A program made the position numbers and the translations under genes. A DNA stretch of 40,137 nucleotides from contig JAFWGH010000078.1 of assembly GCA_017512465.1 (NCBI GenBank), positions 1 through 40,137 of the forward strand, in the 5' to 3' direction. This document shows positions 22,887 to 32,912 of this stretch, piece after piece. Within the stretch, counting starts at the first letter, position 1; each line of letters opens with the position of its first letter. The notes below the pieces were generated by a model that did no database searches, was not told the origin of the DNA, and was given only the letters and a program-made list of their open reading frames with translations. The DNA comes from Clostridia bacterium (GTDB lineage Bacteria > Bacillota > Clostridia > Oscillospirales > Acutalibacteraceae).

Positions 22887-23510
22887 ATGCTCAAAGTGAA
22901 AGTAGTAGATACCGCAGGTAAAAAGGTATCCGATCTCAAATTAGCTGAAAGCGTATTCGGAATTGAGCCGAATAAGGCAGTGATGCACTTAGCAGTCGTC
23001 AGCTACCTTGTTCATCAGCGTCAGGGCACACAGTCAACCCTTACTCGCTCCGAAGTAAGCGGCGGCGGCAAGAAGCCTTGGAGACAAAAGGGCACAGGTC
23101 GTGCGCGTCAGGGTTCCACGAGAGCGACTCAGTGGATTCACGGCGGTATCGCACTTGGTCCGAAACCGAGAAAATATAATGTAGGTATGACAAAGAAGAC
23201 AAAGAGACTTGCTTTGAAGTCCGCTTTATCGGCTAAGACCGCCGAGAAAGAATTGATTGTGCTCAACGAGCTCGCTCTTGAGGAAATCAAGACTGCAAAG
23301 GTTGCCGAGATTTTGAAGGCATTAAAAGTCGGCAAGAAAACTTTAATTGTTTTACCTGAAAAGGATGAAATCATTTATAAGAGTGCAAGAAACATTGCAG
23401 GCGTTAAGGTTGCAACCGTAAACACCATTTGCACTTATGATATCCTTAATGCAAACAACCTTGTCATTACCGAGGCAGGCGTTAAGAAGATTGAGGAGGT
23501 ATATGCATAA
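22887..23510 (+). CDS. rplD: Ribosomal protein L4
   Basis: The 207-residue protein carries the L4 exit-tunnel loop with RSEVSGGGKKPWRQKGTGRARQGS (about 54-77) and KPRKYNVGMTKKTKRLALKSALS. L4 lines the polypeptide exit tunnel and in some bacteria represses its own operon by binding the S10 leader. AAGGGGGAT is the ribosome binding site. Its stop overlaps rplW (TAATG). Confidence 0.97.
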   Translation: MLKVKVVDTAGKKVSDLKLAESVFGIEPNKAVMHLAVVSYLVHQRQGTQSTLTRSEVSGGGKKPWRQKGTGRARQGSTRATQWIHGGIALGPKPRKYNVGMTKKTKRLALKSALSAKTAEKELIVLNELALEEIKTAKVAEILKALKVGKKTLIVLPEKDEIIYKSARNIAGVKVATVNTICTYDILNANNLVITEAGVKKIEEVYA

Positions 23511-23803
23511 TGAAACTCGCTCAAGATATTATCATTAAACCGATTATTACAGAGGCAAGCATGATGGCGGCGCAAGAGCGTAAATACACTTTTAAGGTTG
23601 CCGACGGTGCTAACAAAATTGAAATCAAAAAGGCTTGCGAAGAGCTGTTTGATGTCAAGGTTGCCAAAGTAAACACAATGCCTGTCAGAGGTCAGAAGAG
23701 AAGACAGGGTATGTCCGAAGGTCGCACCGCTTCTTGGAAGAAAGCGATTGTCACCATCACTGAGGATTCCAAAACCATCGAATTCTTTGACGGACTTATG
23801 TAA
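23510..23803 (+). CDS. rplW: Ribosomal protein L23
   Basis: The 97-residue L23 shows DIIIKPIITEASMMA at the N terminus and KYTFKVADGANKIEIKKA, followed by VNTMPVRGQKRRQG, the basic loop near the tunnel exit. It docks the signal recognition particle and trigger factor. It overlaps rplD by one base, with GAGGAGG inside the end of rplD. A 90-bp gap with a hairpin follows. Confidence 0.96.
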   Translation: MKLAQDIIIKPIITEASMMAAQERKYTFKVADGANKIEIKKACEELFDVKVAKVNTMPVRGQKRRQGMSEGRTASWKKAIVTITEDSKTIEFFDGLM

Positions 23804-23829
23804 TTAGTAATTTATTATTTAAAAAATAT

Positions 23830-23875
23830 TGAACAGATGATGTATGGAATAGGCATGTTCCGCGAAGTTTGTTCA
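23830..23875 (+). promoter_or_regulatory. Hairpin in the rplW-rplB gap
   Basis: TGAACA (23830-23835) pairs with TGTTCA (23870-23875) and encloses GGAA/TTCC (23846-23849 with 23858-23861). The gap (90 bp) is, with the rpsJ-rplC gap (82 bp), one of the two longest inside the operon, so a processing or regulatory role is possible. Confidence 0.35.
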
Positions 23876-23893
23876 GAATAGGAGAGTAAAGAA

Positions 23894-24727
23894 ATGCCAA
23901 TTAAATTTTACAATCCTACCACTCCCGGCAGAAGAGGGATGTCCAGCACAGACTACAGAGGTCTTTCCAAGGTAGAGCCTGAGAGAAGCCTCTTAGAGCC
24001 TGTTAAAAAGCATTCCGGTCGTAACAGCTACGGTCGCATCACCGTTCGCCACCACGGCGGCGGCAACCGCAGAAAGTATCGTGTTATCGACTTCAAGAGA
24101 GATAAGGTAGGTATCGAAGCAGAAGTACTCACATTAGAGTATGACCCCAACCGTTCCGCATTCATCGCTTTGCTTCAGTATGAAGATGGCGAGAAGAGAT
24201 ACATTATCGCACCCAACGGCTTAAAGGTCGGCGATAAGGTAATCGCAGGTCCCGAGGCGGATATTAAAGTCGGTAACGCATTACCGCTGCTCAATATCCC
24301 GGTAGGAACTGTTATTCACAACATTGAGATGTATCCCGGTAAGGGCGCACAGCTTGTTCGCTCCGCCGGCAACAGCGCTCAGTTAATGGCGAAAGAAAAC
24401 GGCTTTGCTCTGTTAAGACTTCCGTCCACAGAGCTGCGCAATGTACCGATTAACTGCATGGCTACCATCGGTCAGGTTTCCAACATTGACCATGAAAACA
24501 TCAAAATCGGTAAAGCAGGTCGTAAACGCCACATGGGCTGGAGACCGACTGTTCGCGGTTCCGTTATGAACCCGAATGACCACCCCCACGGCGGTGGTGA
24601 AGGTAAATCCCCCATCGGTAGACCGGGTCCTGTAACTCCTTGGGGTAAACCCACTCTCGGTTACAAGACACGCGATAAGAAGAAGGCATCTAATAAGTAT
24701 ATTGTAAGACGCCGTAACGGTAAATAG
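23894..24727 (+). CDS. rplB: Ribosomal protein L2
   Basis: The 277-residue L2 has [25 protein letters not shown] near the N terminus (38-62) and the conserved C-terminal loop [19 protein letters not shown], whose histidine lies by the peptidyl transferase centre. It binds 23S rRNA and bridges the subunits. AGGAGAGTAAAG precedes the ATG; the stop is TAG. Length is usual for bacteria. Confidence 0.97.
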   Translation: MPIKFYNPTTPGRRGMSSTDYRGLSKVEPERSLLEPVKKHSGRNSYGRITVRHHGGGNRRKYRVIDFKRDKVGIEAEVLTLEYDPNRSAFIALLQYEDGEKRYIIAPNGLKVGDKVIAGPEADIKVGNALPLLNIPVGTVIHNIEMYPGKGAQLVRSAGNSAQLMAKENGFALLRLPSTELRNVPINCMATIGQVSNIDHENIKIGKAGRKRHMGWRPTVRGSVMNPNDHPHGGGEGKSPIGRPGPVTPWGKPTLGYKTRDKKKASNKYIVRRRNGK

Positions 24728-24746
24728 TCGAAAGGAGCAATAAATT

Positions 24747-25019
24747 ATGAGTAGAAGTACTAAAAAGGCACCATTTGTACAGCCTGTATTGCTCAAGAGA
24801 GTTCAGGCTATGAACGATAGCGGTGAAAAACAGGTTCTTAAGACTTGGAGCCGTGCATCAACAATCTATCCGGATTTCGTTGGTCACACTTTTGCTGTGC
24901 ATGACGGCCGCAAGCATGTACCTGTATATGTAACAGAAGATATGGTAGGCCACAAACTCGGCGAGTTTGCACCGACCAGAACATTCAGAGGGCACGCAGG
25001 TGCCAAAACCACTAAATAA
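24747..25019 (+). CDS. rpsS: Ribosomal protein S19
   Basis: The 90-residue S19 shows [24 protein letters not shown]-type sequence ([19 protein letters not shown]) and [18 protein letters not shown]. It forms the S13-S19 pair in the head of the 30S subunit. GAAAGGAGC lies nine bases before the ATG, and rplV follows after 23 bp. Confidence 0.97.
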   Translation: MSRSTKKAPFVQPVLLKRVQAMNDSGEKQVLKTWSRASTIYPDFVGHTFAVHDGRKHVPVYVTEDMVGHKLGEFAPTRTFRGHAGAKTTK

Positions 25020-25042
25020 GGCGGATGAAAGGAGAATTTAAA

Positions 25043-25378
25043 ATGGAAGCAACAGCAAAAGTTACTTATGTCCGCATGTCTCCTCGTAAGGTTCAGATCG
25101 TTTTGGATCTCATCCGCAATCAACCGGTAGATAAAGCAATGGCTATCCTTCAGTACACACAGAAGGCAGCATGCGAGCCGGTATTAAAGCTGCTCAAATC
25201 AGCAGCCGCTAATGCGGAAAACAATTTCGATATGGATCCTTCGACATTGTATGTGAAGGCATGTCAGGTAGGTCCCGGACCTATCCTCAAGAGAATCAGA
25301 CCGAGAGCACAGGGTCGTGCGTACAGAATCAACAAGAGAACTTCGCACATCTCCTTAACTCTTGCAGAGAAAGAATAA
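25043..25378 (+). CDS. rplV: Ribosomal protein L22
   Basis: The 111-residue L22 has YVRMSPRKVQIVLDLIRN near the N terminus and RIRPRAQGRAYRINKRTSHI at the C-terminal beta hairpin that enters the exit tunnel. ATG 25043 is used because AAAGGAGAA immediately precedes it; an in-frame ATG at 25025 lies upstream of that ribosome binding site. L22 contacts macrolides in the tunnel. Confidence 0.95.
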   Translation: MEATAKVTYVRMSPRKVQIVLDLIRNQPVDKAMAILQYTQKAACEPVLKLLKSAAANAENNFDMDPSTLYVKACQVGPGPILKRIRPRAQGRAYRINKRTSHISLTLAEKE

Positions 25379-25395
25379 GAAGGGGGATAGAATAA

Positions 25396-26082
25396 ATGGG
25401 ACAGAAAGTTAATCCTACCGGTTTGAGAATCGGTGTCATTAAAAATTGGAATTCTCGTTGGTATGCACGCAAAGATGTATTCGGCAAAACTCTCGTAGAG
25501 GACCACGAAATCAGAGTGTATCTGAAAGAGAGACTGTATGATGCAGGCGTTGCTTTAATCGAAATCGAGAGAAGCTCCAACAAAGTAACAATTAATATTC
25601 ACTGCGCGAAGCCCGGTATCATCATCGGTCGTCAGGGCGCTGAAATCGCAAAGCTCAAAGAGGATTGCGAAAAGAAACTCGGCAAAGATGTTTCTTTGAA
25701 TATTGTGGATATTAAACAACCCGACCTTAACGCAACTCTTGTTGCAGAGAACATTGCTTCTCAGCTTGAAAGAAGAATTTCCTTCAGAAGAGCAGTTAAG
25801 AAGGCTATCGGTAATGCGATGAGACTTCACGCTCGCGGAATCAAAGTTCAAGTGTCCGGTCGTCTCGGCGGTGCAGAAATTGCCCGTTCGGAAACTTATA
25901 AGGAAGGAACTATTCCGCTTCAGACCATTCGTGCGGACATCGACTATGGTTTTGCAGAGGCAAAAACCACCTACGGTCGTATCGGCGTAAAGGTTTGGTT
26001 ATATCGCGGTGAAGTTCTTCACGAGGCACGCAATAAGCGTAGACCTCGCAGGGAAGGAGGCAAGCGCAATGTTAATGCCTAA
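25396..26082 (+). CDS. rpsC: Ribosomal protein S3
   Basis: The 228-residue S3 starts [18 protein letters not shown] and has the type II KH domain motif [13 protein letters not shown] (about 72-84), and the C-terminal [11 protein letters not shown]. It lies at the mRNA entry site of the 30S subunit. AAGGGGGATAG precedes the ATG. The last 14 bases overlap rplP. Confidence 0.97.
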   Translation: MGQKVNPTGLRIGVIKNWNSRWYARKDVFGKTLVEDHEIRVYLKERLYDAGVALIEIERSSNKVTINIHCAKPGIIIGRQGAEIAKLKEDCEKKLGKDVSLNIVDIKQPDLNATLVAENIASQLERRISFRRAVKKAIGNAMRLHARGIKVQVSGRLGGAEIARSETYKEGTIPLQTIRADIDYGFAEAKTTYGRIGVKVWLYRGEVLHEARNKRRPRREGGKRNVNA

Positions 26083-26497
26083 GCGTGTTAAATACCGCCG
26101 TGTTCAGAGAGGCCGTATGAAAGGTAAGGCTCTCAGAGGTAACACAGTAACTTACGGTGATTTCGGTCTTCAGGCAATTGAGCCTTGCTGGATTACCGCA
26201 AATCAAATTGAGGCAGCCCGTATTGCTATGACACGTTATATCAAGCGTGGCGGTCAAGTTTGGATTAAGATTTTCCCCGATAAGCCCGTTACTGCAAAGC
26301 CGGCTGAAACCCGCATGGGTTCCGGTAAAGGCTCCCCCGAATATTGGGTAGCAGTTGTTAAACCGGGCAAGGTTCTCTTTGAAATCAAAGGTGTTGAAGA
26401 GGATATCGCAAGGGAAGCTATGCGTCTTGCAGCAAACAAATTGCCTGTAAAATGCAAATTTGTAAAAAAAGAAGAAGAAATGGGTGGTGAGCAGTAA
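26069..26497 (+). CDS. rplP: Ribosomal protein L16
   Basis: The 142-residue L16 begins [19 protein letters not shown] and carries [25 protein letters not shown] (about 81-105), next to the A-site tRNA elbow. The first ATG (26069), two codons before another at 26075, sits behind GGAAGGAGG and gives the usual MLMPKR start. It overlaps rpsC by 14 bp and rpmC by one base, so three genes are translationally coupled. Confidence 0.96.
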   Translation: MLMPKRVKYRRVQRGRMKGKALRGNTVTYGDFGLQAIEPCWITANQIEAARIAMTRYIKRGGQVWIKIFPDKPVTAKPAETRMGSGKGSPEYWVAVVKPGKVLFEIKGVEEDIAREAMRLAANKLPVKCKFVKKEEEMGGEQ

Positions 26498-26691
26498 TGA
26501 AAGCAAGCGAAATCAGAAAAATGTCAGCTGAAGAGCTCGACAAGCAGCTTCTTGAGTTGAAAGACGAATTGTTTAAGCTTCGCTTCCAGCAAGCCATTAA
26601 TCAGCTCGATAACCCAATGCGTATCAACGCCGTTAAGAAGGATATTGCTCGTATCAAGACAGTCCAGAATGAAAACGGCGCTGCTGAATAA
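26497..26691 (+). CDS. rpmC: Ribosomal protein L29
   Basis: The 64-residue helical hairpin protein reads [20 protein letters not shown], then [20 protein letters not shown]. It sits beside L23 at the tunnel exit. Its ATG overlaps the rplP stop (TAATG) with GGTGAG upstream. Confidence 0.96.
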   Translation: MKASEIRKMSAEELDKQLLELKDELFKLRFQQAINQLDNPMRINAVKKDIARIKTVQNENGAAE

Positions 26692-26710
26692 GCGAAGGGA
26701 GGATTAAGCT

Positions 26711-26968
26711 GTGAGCGAAAGAAATCTTAGAAAAACAAGAGTTGGTGTTGTTTCAAGCGATAAGATGGATAAAACCGTAGTTGTATCTATTAAAGATAAG
26801 GTACGCCATCCGCTTTATAACAAGATTATCAACCGTACTGTAAAGTACAAGGCTCATGATGAAAAGAATGAGTGCGGCATCGGCGATAAGGTGCTGATTA
26901 TGGAAACTCGTCCCCTCTCTAAAGATAAGAGATGGAGAGTTGTAGAAATTATAGAAAAAGCCAAGTAA
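26711..26968 (+). CDS. rpsQ: Ribosomal protein S17
   Basis: The 85-residue OB-fold protein shows [20 protein letters not shown] (about 7-26) and [19 protein letters not shown]. It binds 16S rRNA early in 30S assembly. Translation starts at a GTG behind AGGGAGGA; no ATG gives a full-length protein. Confidence 0.96.
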   Translation: MSERNLRKTRVGVVSSDKMDKTVVVSIKDKVRHPLYNKIINRTVKYKAHDEKNECGIGDKVLIMETRPLSKDKRWRVVEIIEKAK

Positions 26969-26989
26969 TTTTTAAGGAGGCAATCACTG

Positions 26990-27358
26990 ATGATTCAGCA
27001 ACAAACTTACCTTAAGGTTGCCGACAATACCGGAGCAAAAGAATTAATGTGCATCCGTGTACTTGGAGGAACAGGCAGAAGGTATGCCAACATTGGTGAC
27101 GTTATCGTGTGCTCAGTCAAGAAGGCAGCACCCGGCGGCGTTGTTAAGAAAGGCGATGTAGTGAAGGCTGTCGTTGTTCGTACAGCGAAGGGCGTACGCC
27201 GTGCAGACGGTCAGTATCTTCGTTTCGACGAAAATGCAGCAGTCATTATCAACGAAGATAAGAATCCGACAGGTACTCGTATCTTCGGGCCCGTAGCAAG
27301 AGAGCTTAGAGATAAGGATTATACTAAAATCCTTTCATTAGCTCCGGAAGTACTGTAA
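26990..27358 (+). CDS. rplN: Ribosomal protein L14
   Basis: The 122-residue L14 begins [20 protein letters not shown] and ends [28 protein letters not shown], both hallmark stretches. It forms an intersubunit bridge and is contacted by the silencing factor RsfS. TAAGGAGGC lies upstream. Confidence 0.97.
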   Translation: MIQQQTYLKVADNTGAKELMCIRVLGGTGRRYANIGDVIVCSVKKAAPGGVVKKGDVVKAVVVRTAKGVRRADGQYLRFDENAAVIINEDKNPTGTRIFGPVARELRDKDYTKILSLAPEVL

Positions 27359-27372
27359 GGAGGTCGGAGAAA

Positions 27373-27690
27373 ATGAGTAAATTGTTTGTAAAGACAGGCG
27401 ACAAGGTTCAGGTTATCAACGGCAAGGACCGCGGCGTAGTCGGAAAAATCAAGGCAGTCAGCCCGAAAGAGGGTAAAGTTATCGTTGAAGGTGTTAACAT
27501 TATCACCAAGCATGCGAAACCCCGCCAGCAAGGCGATCCGGGCGGATTGATTAAAACAGAGAGCGCGCTCTATGTGAGCAAAGTGCAACTCGTTTGCCCG
27601 AAGTGCGGCAAGGCGACAAGAGTCGGCAGCGGCGTAGATAAGAAGGGCAAAAAAGTGCGCGTTTGCAAGAAGTGCAACGCAACATTCTAA
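27373..27690 (+). CDS. rplX: Ribosomal protein L24, zinc-ribbon form
   Basis: The 105-residue L24 has the KOW motif [19 protein letters not shown] near the N terminus and, at the C terminus, [11 protein letters not shown] and VCKKC, two CXXC pairs likely to bind zinc. L24 initiates 50S assembly. TAAGGAGGTC precedes the ATG. The zinc-ribbon form matches those of S14, L36 and S4 in the same operon. Confidence 0.96.
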   Translation: MSKLFVKTGDKVQVINGKDRGVVGKIKAVSPKEGKVIVEGVNIITKHAKPRQQGDPGGLIKTESALYVSKVQLVCPKCGKATRVGSGVDKKGKKVRVCKKCNATF

Positions 27691-27701
27691 GGGAGGTAAA
27701 C

Positions 27702-28244
27702 ATGGCAGCAAGACTGAAAGAAACTTATGTCAAAGAGATTTGTGATACTTTGATGAAAAAGTTCGGCTACACTTCTGTTATGAGCATCCCGAAGCTTGAT
27801 AAGGTTGTTATCAATGTTGCTTGCGGCGAAGCTCGTGACAATTCCAAAATCGTTGATGCTGTAACAAGCGATTTAATGCAAATTACAGGTCAGCGTCCTA
27901 TCGTTTGCCGTGCTAAGAAGTCTGTAGCAAACTTCAAAGTGCGTGATGGTCAAATCGTAGGCTTTAAAGTGACTCTGCGTGGTGAGAGAATGTATGAATT
28001 TGTAGACAGATTCTTCAACATTGCTCTTCCCAGAGTGCGTGACTTCAGAGGCATCAACCCCGATTCCTTCGATGGCAGAGGCAATTACAGCGTCGGCATC
28101 AAGGAACAGTTGATTTTCCCTGAAATCGATTATGACAAGATTGACAAGATCAGAGGTATGGACATCAACTTTGTCACAACCGCTAAAACAGACGAAGAGG
28201 CGCGTGAGCTCTTAAAGCTCATGGGCGCACCGTTCGCAAGATAA
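27702..28244 (+). CDS. rplE: Ribosomal protein L5
   Basis: The 180-residue L5 includes [40 protein letters not shown] and [20 protein letters not shown], all typical. It is part of the 5S rRNP. ATG 27702 follows AAGGGAGGTAAAC; the frame extends to 27663 inside rplX but that part is not L5. Confidence 0.96.
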   Translation: MAARLKETYVKEICDTLMKKFGYTSVMSIPKLDKVVINVACGEARDNSKIVDAVTSDLMQITGQRPIVCRAKKSVANFKVRDGQIVGFKVTLRGERMYEFVDRFFNIALPRVRDFRGINPDSFDGRGNYSVGIKEQLIFPEIDYDKIDKIRGMDINFVTTAKTDEEARELLKLMGAPFAR

Positions 28245-28257
28245 GGAGGGATAGAGA

Positions 28258-28443
28258 ATGGCTAAAACATCTATGAAAGTTAAGCAGGCTCGCAAGGCGA
28301 AGTATTCGACCAGAGCCTATAACAGATGCAAGATTTGCGGCAGACCTCATTCCTACCTTCGTAAGTATGGTGTATGTCGTATCTGTTTCAGGGAGTTGGC
28401 TCATAAGGGCGAAATTCCCGGCGTAAAAAAAGCAAGTTGGTAA
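28258..28443 (+). CDS. rpsZ: Ribosomal protein S14 type Z (zinc form)
   Basis: The 61-residue short S14 carries the zinc motif [20 protein letters not shown] (24-43) and ends GVKKASW, the standard C terminus. The short zinc form is usual in Firmicutes. It lies in the 30S head. AAGGAGGGAT precedes the ATG. Confidence 0.97.
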   Translation: MAKTSMKVKQARKAKYSTRAYNRCKICGRPHSYLRKYGVCRICFRELAHKGEIPGVKKASW

Positions 28444-28465
28444 GCAATTGAAGGAGGTTTAATGC

Positions 28466-28864
28466 ATGCATATTACAGATCCGATAGCTGACATGCTCAC
28501 CAGAATTAGAAATGCTAATTCCCAAAAGCATGAAACAGTTGATATTCCTGCATCAAACATGAAGAAAGCAATTGCTCAGATTCTTGTTGATGAAGGTTAC
28601 ATTAATGGCTTTGAAGTTATTGAAGACGGCAAGCAAGGCATGATTCATATGACTTTGAAATACGGCCAAAACAAATCACAGGTTATTACGGGACTCAGAA
28701 GAGTTTCCAAGCCCGGCCTTAGAATTTACACCGGTGTTGAAGATATGCCGCGCGTGATGAAAGGTCTCGGTGTTGCGATTATTTCCACACCGAAGGGCGT
28801 TATGACCGATAAGAAGGCCCGCAAAGAGAATGTGGGCGGCGAAGTTCTCGCATTTATTTGGTAG
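28466..28864 (+). CDS. rpsH: Ribosomal protein S8
   Basis: The 132-residue S8 begins [18 protein letters not shown] and contains [25 protein letters not shown] near the C terminus. It binds the 16S central domain and, in E. coli, represses the spc operon. AAGGAGG precedes the ATG; an out-of-frame ATG lies four bases earlier. The stop is TAG. Confidence 0.97.
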   Translation: MHITDPIADMLTRIRNANSQKHETVDIPASNMKKAIAQILVDEGYINGFEVIEDGKQGMIHMTLKYGQNKSQVITGLRRVSKPGLRIYTGVEDMPRVMKGLGVAIISTPKGVMTDKKARKENVGGEVLAFIW

Positions 28865-28877
28865 GAGGTGCACTTAA

Positions 28878-29417
28878 TTGTCAAGAATAGGCAAAAGACC
28901 AATCGCAATTCCGGCTGGTGTTGAGTGCAATGTTGATGGTCAAACCGTTACCATCAAAGGCCCGAAGGGCACTCTTACTCAAACAGTAGATAAAATTATT
29001 GCGATTGAGCTCAAAGACGGCGTGATGACTTTAACCCGTCCCGATGATACAAATAAGTCAAAGGCTCTTCACGGTTTATACAATTCCTTAATTACTAATA
29101 TGGTTAAGGGTGTAACCGAGGGCTACTCAAAGAAATTAGAGATTAACGGCGTCGGTTACCGTGCGCAAAAGCAGGGTAAGGACCTTGTGATGAACCTTGG
29201 TTATTCTCACCAGGTTATCATGACAGAGCCCGAAGGCATCACTATTGATGTGCCGAACGCAAACACTATTATCGTTTCCGGTGCTGACAAGCAAAAGGTT
29301 GGTCAGTTCGCAGCGGTTGTTCGTGAAAAGAGACTTCCCGAACCTTACAAGGGCAAGGGTATCAAGTATGATTACGAGCATATCCGCCGTAAGGAAGGTA
29401 AAGCAGGTAAAGCATAA
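28878..29417 (+). CDS. rplF: Ribosomal protein L6
   Basis: The 179-residue L6 reads SRIGKRPIAIPAGVE at the N terminus and ends PEPYKGKGIKYDYEHIRRKEGKAGKA. It supports the GTPase centre near the sarcin-ricin loop. The start is a TTG at 28878, fixed by TAGGAGGTG upstream and by the conserved N terminus. Confidence 0.95.
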   Translation: MSRIGKRPIAIPAGVECNVDGQTVTIKGPKGTLTQTVDKIIAIELKDGVMTLTRPDDTNKSKALHGLYNSLITNMVKGVTEGYSKKLEINGVGYRAQKQGKDLVMNLGYSHQVIMTEPEGITIDVPNANTIIVSGADKQKVGQFAAVVREKRLPEPYKGKGIKYDYEHIRRKEGKAGKA

Positions 29418-29435
29418 TAAAGGAGGATTAGCGAA

Positions 29436-29795
29436 ATGGTTTCTAAGATTGATAGCAATAAAAGCCGTCAAAAACGCCATGCGCGTGTGCGTGGTAAAAT
29501 CAGCGGAACTGCCGAGCGTCCTCGTTTAGCAGTTTACCGTTCACTCAGCCATATTTATGCTCAGATTATTGATGATACAAAGGGTGTAACACTCTGTGCA
29601 GCATCAACAACCGAGAAGGATTTCACCGAATATGGCGGAAACAAAGAGGCAGCAGCGGCAGTCGGTAAGAAGATTGCAGAGCGCGCAGCCGCGAAAAACA
29701 TCACTGAGGTTGTTTTTGACCGTGGTGGTTATGTGTATACCGGTAGAGTGCAGGCACTCGCCGAAGGTGCCCGTGAGGGTGGATTAAAGTTCTAA
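29436..29795 (+). CDS. rplR: Ribosomal protein L18
   Basis: The 119-residue L18 has [23 protein letters not shown] (16-38), HIYAQIIDD and [24 protein letters not shown]. It binds 5S rRNA. AAAGGAGGATTAG precedes the ATG. Confidence 0.97.
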   Translation: MVSKIDSNKSRQKRHARVRGKISGTAERPRLAVYRSLSHIYAQIIDDTKGVTLCAASTTEKDFTEYGGNKEAAAAVGKKIAERAAAKNITEVVFDRGGYVYTGRVQALAEGAREGGLKF

Positions 29796-29807
29796 AGGAG
29801 GATACTG

Positions 29808-30305
29808 ATGGCTAAGATTGAACAGCAAGAAGAATTGCAGGAAAGACTTGTCACTCTTAACAGAGTATCTAAGACTGTTAAGGGCGGTAGAATTTTCAAA
29901 TTTGCTGCATTAGTCGTTGTCGGTGACGGCAAAGGCACAGTCGGCTTTGGTCTTGGTAAATCCGGCGAAGTTCCGGATGCTATCCGTAAGGGTACCGAAG
30001 CTGCAAGAAAGAATCTTATCAACGTATCCATGAAGGGAACAACCATTCCTCATGAGATTATTGGTAAGTACGGCGCCGGTGCAGTGCTCATGAAACCCGC
30101 TGCTCCCGGTACCGGTGTTATCGCAGGCGGTCCCGTGCGTGCGGTTGTTGAGTCCGCAGGTATTAAGGACATTCGTACAAAGGCACTGCGTTCAAACAAT
30201 CCGATTAATGTTGTAAGAGCAACATTTGATGGTTTATCAAAGCTTCGCACAGTAGATGAAGTTGCGGCTATCCGCGGCAAGAGTGCGAAAGAGATTTTGG
30301 AATAG
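29808..30305 (+). CDS. rpsE: Ribosomal protein S5
   Basis: The 165-residue S5 contains [22 protein letters not shown] (about 19-40), [17 protein letters not shown], and [19 protein letters not shown]. It helps mRNA unwinding and decoding accuracy. AAAGGAGGATACTG precedes the ATG; the stop is TAG. Confidence 0.97.
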   Translation: MAKIEQQEELQERLVTLNRVSKTVKGGRIFKFAALVVVGDGKGTVGFGLGKSGEVPDAIRKGTEAARKNLINVSMKGTTIPHEIIGKYGAGAVLMKPAAPGTGVIAGGPVRAVVESAGIKDIRTKALRSNNPINVVRATFDGLSKLRTVDEVAAIRGKSAKEILE

Positions 30306-30318
30306 GAGGGCAGGTAAC

Positions 30319-30504
30319 ATGGCAAACAAAACTGTTACGGTTAAATTGGTAAAAAGCCTTATCGGCTCCAAAAAAGACCAGATTGCGACTGCACATGCTC
30401 TCGGACTTTTCAAAATCGGTGATACAAAAGTACAACCCGATAACGCTCAGACACAAGGCAAAATCAAAAAGATTTGTCACCTTGTTGCTGTGGTAGAAGA
30501 CTAA
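30319..30504 (+). CDS. rpmD: Ribosomal protein L30
   Basis: The 61-residue L30 reads [20 protein letters not shown] and [20 protein letters not shown]. It belongs to the smaller peripheral proteins of the 50S subunit. ATG 30319 is chosen by similarity and by AGGAGGGCAGG before it; the frame extends upstream into rpsE. Confidence 0.95.
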   Translation: MANKTVTVKLVKSLIGSKKDQIATAHALGLFKIGDTKVQPDNAQTQGKIKKICHLVAVVED

Positions 30505-30516
30505 GGAGGTGCAACT

Positions 30517-30960
30517 ATGAATTTACATGATTTATCTCCTGTGGAGGGTTCCAAGAAAGCTCGCAAGAGAATCGGTAGAGGTCCTGCCTCCGGTCAGGGC
30601 AAAACTGCCGGTAAAGGTCACAAGGGTCAAAAGGCTCGTTCGGGCGGCAGCATCCGTCCCGGCTTTGAAGGCGGTCAAATGCCTCTTCAAAGACGTGTAC
30701 CGAAAAGAGGTTTCAACAATATTTTCAGAACCGAATATGCAACTGTAAATGTTGGAGATTTGGAAGCCAGATTTGATGATGGCGCCGATGTAGATGTCGA
30801 TGCAATCGTAGCAAGCGGTCTTTTAAAGAAAACGCTTGACGGTGTAAAGATTCTCGGCAACGGCGAAATCACCAAGAAACTGAATGTTAAAGCCAATGCA
30901 TTTTCTGAAACAGCTAAAGCTAAGATTGAAGCTGCAGGCGGAAAGGCAGAGGTGATGTAA
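30517..30960 (+). CDS. rplO: Ribosomal protein L15
   Basis: The 147-residue L15 starts [20 protein letters not shown], followed by the glycine-rich [20 protein letters not shown] and [17 protein letters not shown]. It is a late 50S assembly protein. TAAGGAGGTG precedes the ATG, and secY follows after one base. Confidence 0.97.
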   Translation: MNLHDLSPVEGSKKARKRIGRGPASGQGKTAGKGHKGQKARSGGSIRPGFEGGQMPLQRRVPKRGFNNIFRTEYATVNVGDLEARFDDGADVDVDAIVASGLLKKTLDGVKILGNGEITKKLNVKANAFSETAKAKIEAAGGKAEVM

Positions 30961-30961
30961 G

Positions 30962-32263
30962 TTGTTTAGAACTATCGCTAATGCTTGGAAAACAGCAGAT
31001 TTGAGAAAGAAGATGATTTTCACTTTATTAATCGTTCTTCTTTATCGTATAGGCGCAAATATTCCTGTTCCGTTTGTGAACATCACGGAAGCACTTGATA
31101 CATCAGGCGGTAATATATTAACTTACTTTTCCATGATGACAGGTTCCGCATTCAACTACGGTACTCTGTTCGCTCTCGGTGTAACACCGTACATCAACAG
31201 CTCCATTATTATCCAGTTGTTGGGTGTTGCAATTCCTGCTATCGGCAGGCTTGAAAAAGAGGGTGAAGAAGGCAGAAAGAAGATTGCAGCCATTACCCGT
31301 TACTTAACCATCGGCTTGGCAGTGCTTCAATCTGTTGCATATTATTTCTACATTAAGAATACAAACAGCGATTATCTCGCTCCGACAGAAGGTACATTCG
31401 CCGCTGTGTTTGAAGCAATCGTTATTGTCATTTGCTTCACGGCAGGTTCCGCACTCGTTATGTGGCTCGGTGAGCAGATTAACGACAGAGGCATCGGCAA
31501 CGGTATCTCCATCATCCTTTTTGCAGGTATTGTTTCGAGAATCCCGACTCTCATCGGTTCCTTGTGGCAGTACTTCACCAGAGGCGGCGTTTTCTATGCG
31601 CTTTCTCCGATTGTATTGGTTTGCTTCCTTCTCATGATTGCTTTCATCGTATGGATGGACAATGCAGAGAGAAGACTTCCGATTCAGTATGCAAAAAGAG
31701 TTGTCGGCAGAAAGATGTATGGCGGTCAGTCCACCCACATGCCCATTAAGGTTAACATGAGCGGTGTGCTTCCCATCATCTTCGCATCTTCCATTCTTTC
31801 CATTCCCACAACAGTTCAAATGTTTGTGAATGTTGAGGAAGGCTCTTTCTGGGAAAAATTCTTTAATGTTTTTTCTTCCGAACACTGGCCGTATGCCATC
31901 ATTTACTTTGTATTGATTATCTTCTTTGCATATTTCTATGCAACCATTCAATACAATCCTGTAGAAATGGCAAACAATTTAAGAAAGAATAACGGTGCTA
32001 TTCCCGGTATCCGTCCCGGTAAATCCACAAGCGATTATATCGGTAAGATTATCAATAGAGTAACCTTACTCGGCGCTTTGTTAATCAGCGTTGTGGCACT
32101 CTTCCCGATACTCTTCCAGCTCGGCACAAAAGCCGGCGGCTTGGATATGCAGATTTCCATGGGCGGTACATCTCTCATCATCGTAGTCGGTGTAGCACTC
32201 GAAACTGTGAAACAGCTCGAAAGCCAGATGATGATGCGTCACTACAAAGGCTTTCTTGACTAA
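30962..32263 (+). CDS. secY: Preprotein translocase subunit SecY
   Basis: The 433-residue channel protein has about ten membrane segments; recognisable stretches are RIGANIPVPFVN at the first helix, ALGVTPYINSSIIIQLL, WLGEQINDRGIGNGISIILFAGIV and PGIRPGKSTSDYI. It forms the SecYEG pore for exported and membrane proteins. The start is a TTG at 30962 (MFRTIANAWK), with GAGGTG at the end of rplO. SecE and SecG are not in the window. Confidence 0.96.
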   Translation: MFRTIANAWKTADLRKKMIFTLLIVLLYRIGANIPVPFVNITEALDTSGGNILTYFSMMTGSAFNYGTLFALGVTPYINSSIIIQLLGVAIPAIGRLEKEGEEGRKKIAAITRYLTIGLAVLQSVAYYFYIKNTNSDYLAPTEGTFAAVFEAIVIVICFTAGSALVMWLGEQINDRGIGNGISIILFAGIVSRIPTLIGSLWQYFTRGGVFYALSPIVLVCFLLMIAFIVWMDNAERRLPIQYAKRVVGRKMYGGQSTHMPIKVNMSGVLPIIFASSILSIPTTVQMFVNVEEGSFWEKFFNVFSSEHWPYAIIYFVLIIFFAYFYATIQYNPVEMANNLRKNNGAIPGIRPGKSTSDYIGKIINRVTLLGALLISVVALFPILFQLGTKAGGLDMQISMGGTSLIIVVGVALETVKQLESQMMMRHYKGFLD

Positions 32264-32277
32264 GCAGAGGTAACGTT

Positions 32278-32910
32278 ATGAATCTTATCTTTTTAGGCGC
32301 TCCGGGCGCAGGCAAAGGTACTCAGGCTGAGGTTATCAGCCAAAAGCTGAGCATACCGACCATTTCAACCGGCAACATTATCCGTGAAGCTCTTAAGAAC
32401 GGCACGGAAATGGGTTTAAAAGCCAAGAGCTATATTGAAGCCGGCAAACTGGTTCCGGATAGCGTAGTAATCGGTATCATTCAAGAGAGACTGGCAAAGG
32501 ATGATTGCGCAAACGGTTTCATTTTGGATGGTTTCCCGCGCACCATTCCGCAAGCGGAAGCGCTTGATGAGATGGGTGTCAAAATTGATAAAGTCGTAGA
32601 AATCCAGGTGGATGATGAAACCATCATCGGCAGAATGAGCGGCAGAAGGGTTTGCTCCAAGTGCGGCGCATCCTATCACATTGTCAATAAGCCTCCGAAG
32701 GCGGAAGGCATTTGTGACAGTTGCGGCGGCGAGCTTGTTCAGAGAAAGGACGATGCTCCCGAAACTGTACTTGACAGACTCGAAGTGTATCACACACAAA
32801 CAGAGCCGTTAAAAGATTTCTATGCAGCGAAGGGCATCCTTCGCACAGCTGATGGTACTCTCGGGATTGAAAAATCCATTGAGGCTACCATGAAAGCATT
32901 GGAGGATTAA
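32278..32910 (+). CDS. adk: Adenylate kinase, zinc-lid form
   Basis: The 210-residue enzyme interconverts ATP, AMP and ADP. The P-loop is GAPGAGKGTQ (7-16); STGNIIREAL binds AMP and GFPRTIPQAEAL follows. The lid (about 125-160) has four cysteines in CSKCG and CDSCGG, a structural zinc site common in Gram-positives. The gene is 14 bp after secY and 2 bp before map. Confidence 0.97.
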   Translation: MNLIFLGAPGAGKGTQAEVISQKLSIPTISTGNIIREALKNGTEMGLKAKSYIEAGKLVPDSVVIGIIQERLAKDDCANGFILDGFPRTIPQAEALDEMGVKIDKVVEIQVDDETIIGRMSGRRVCSKCGASYHIVNKPPKAEGICDSCGGELVQRKDDAPETVLDRLEVYHTQTEPLKDFYAAKGILRTADGTLGIEKSIEATMKALED

Positions 32911-32912
32911 GC

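Noticed and set aside
31304..31951. 215-codon minus-strand frame inside secY
   Set aside because: Shadow of secY with no promoter, ribosome binding site or known domain.
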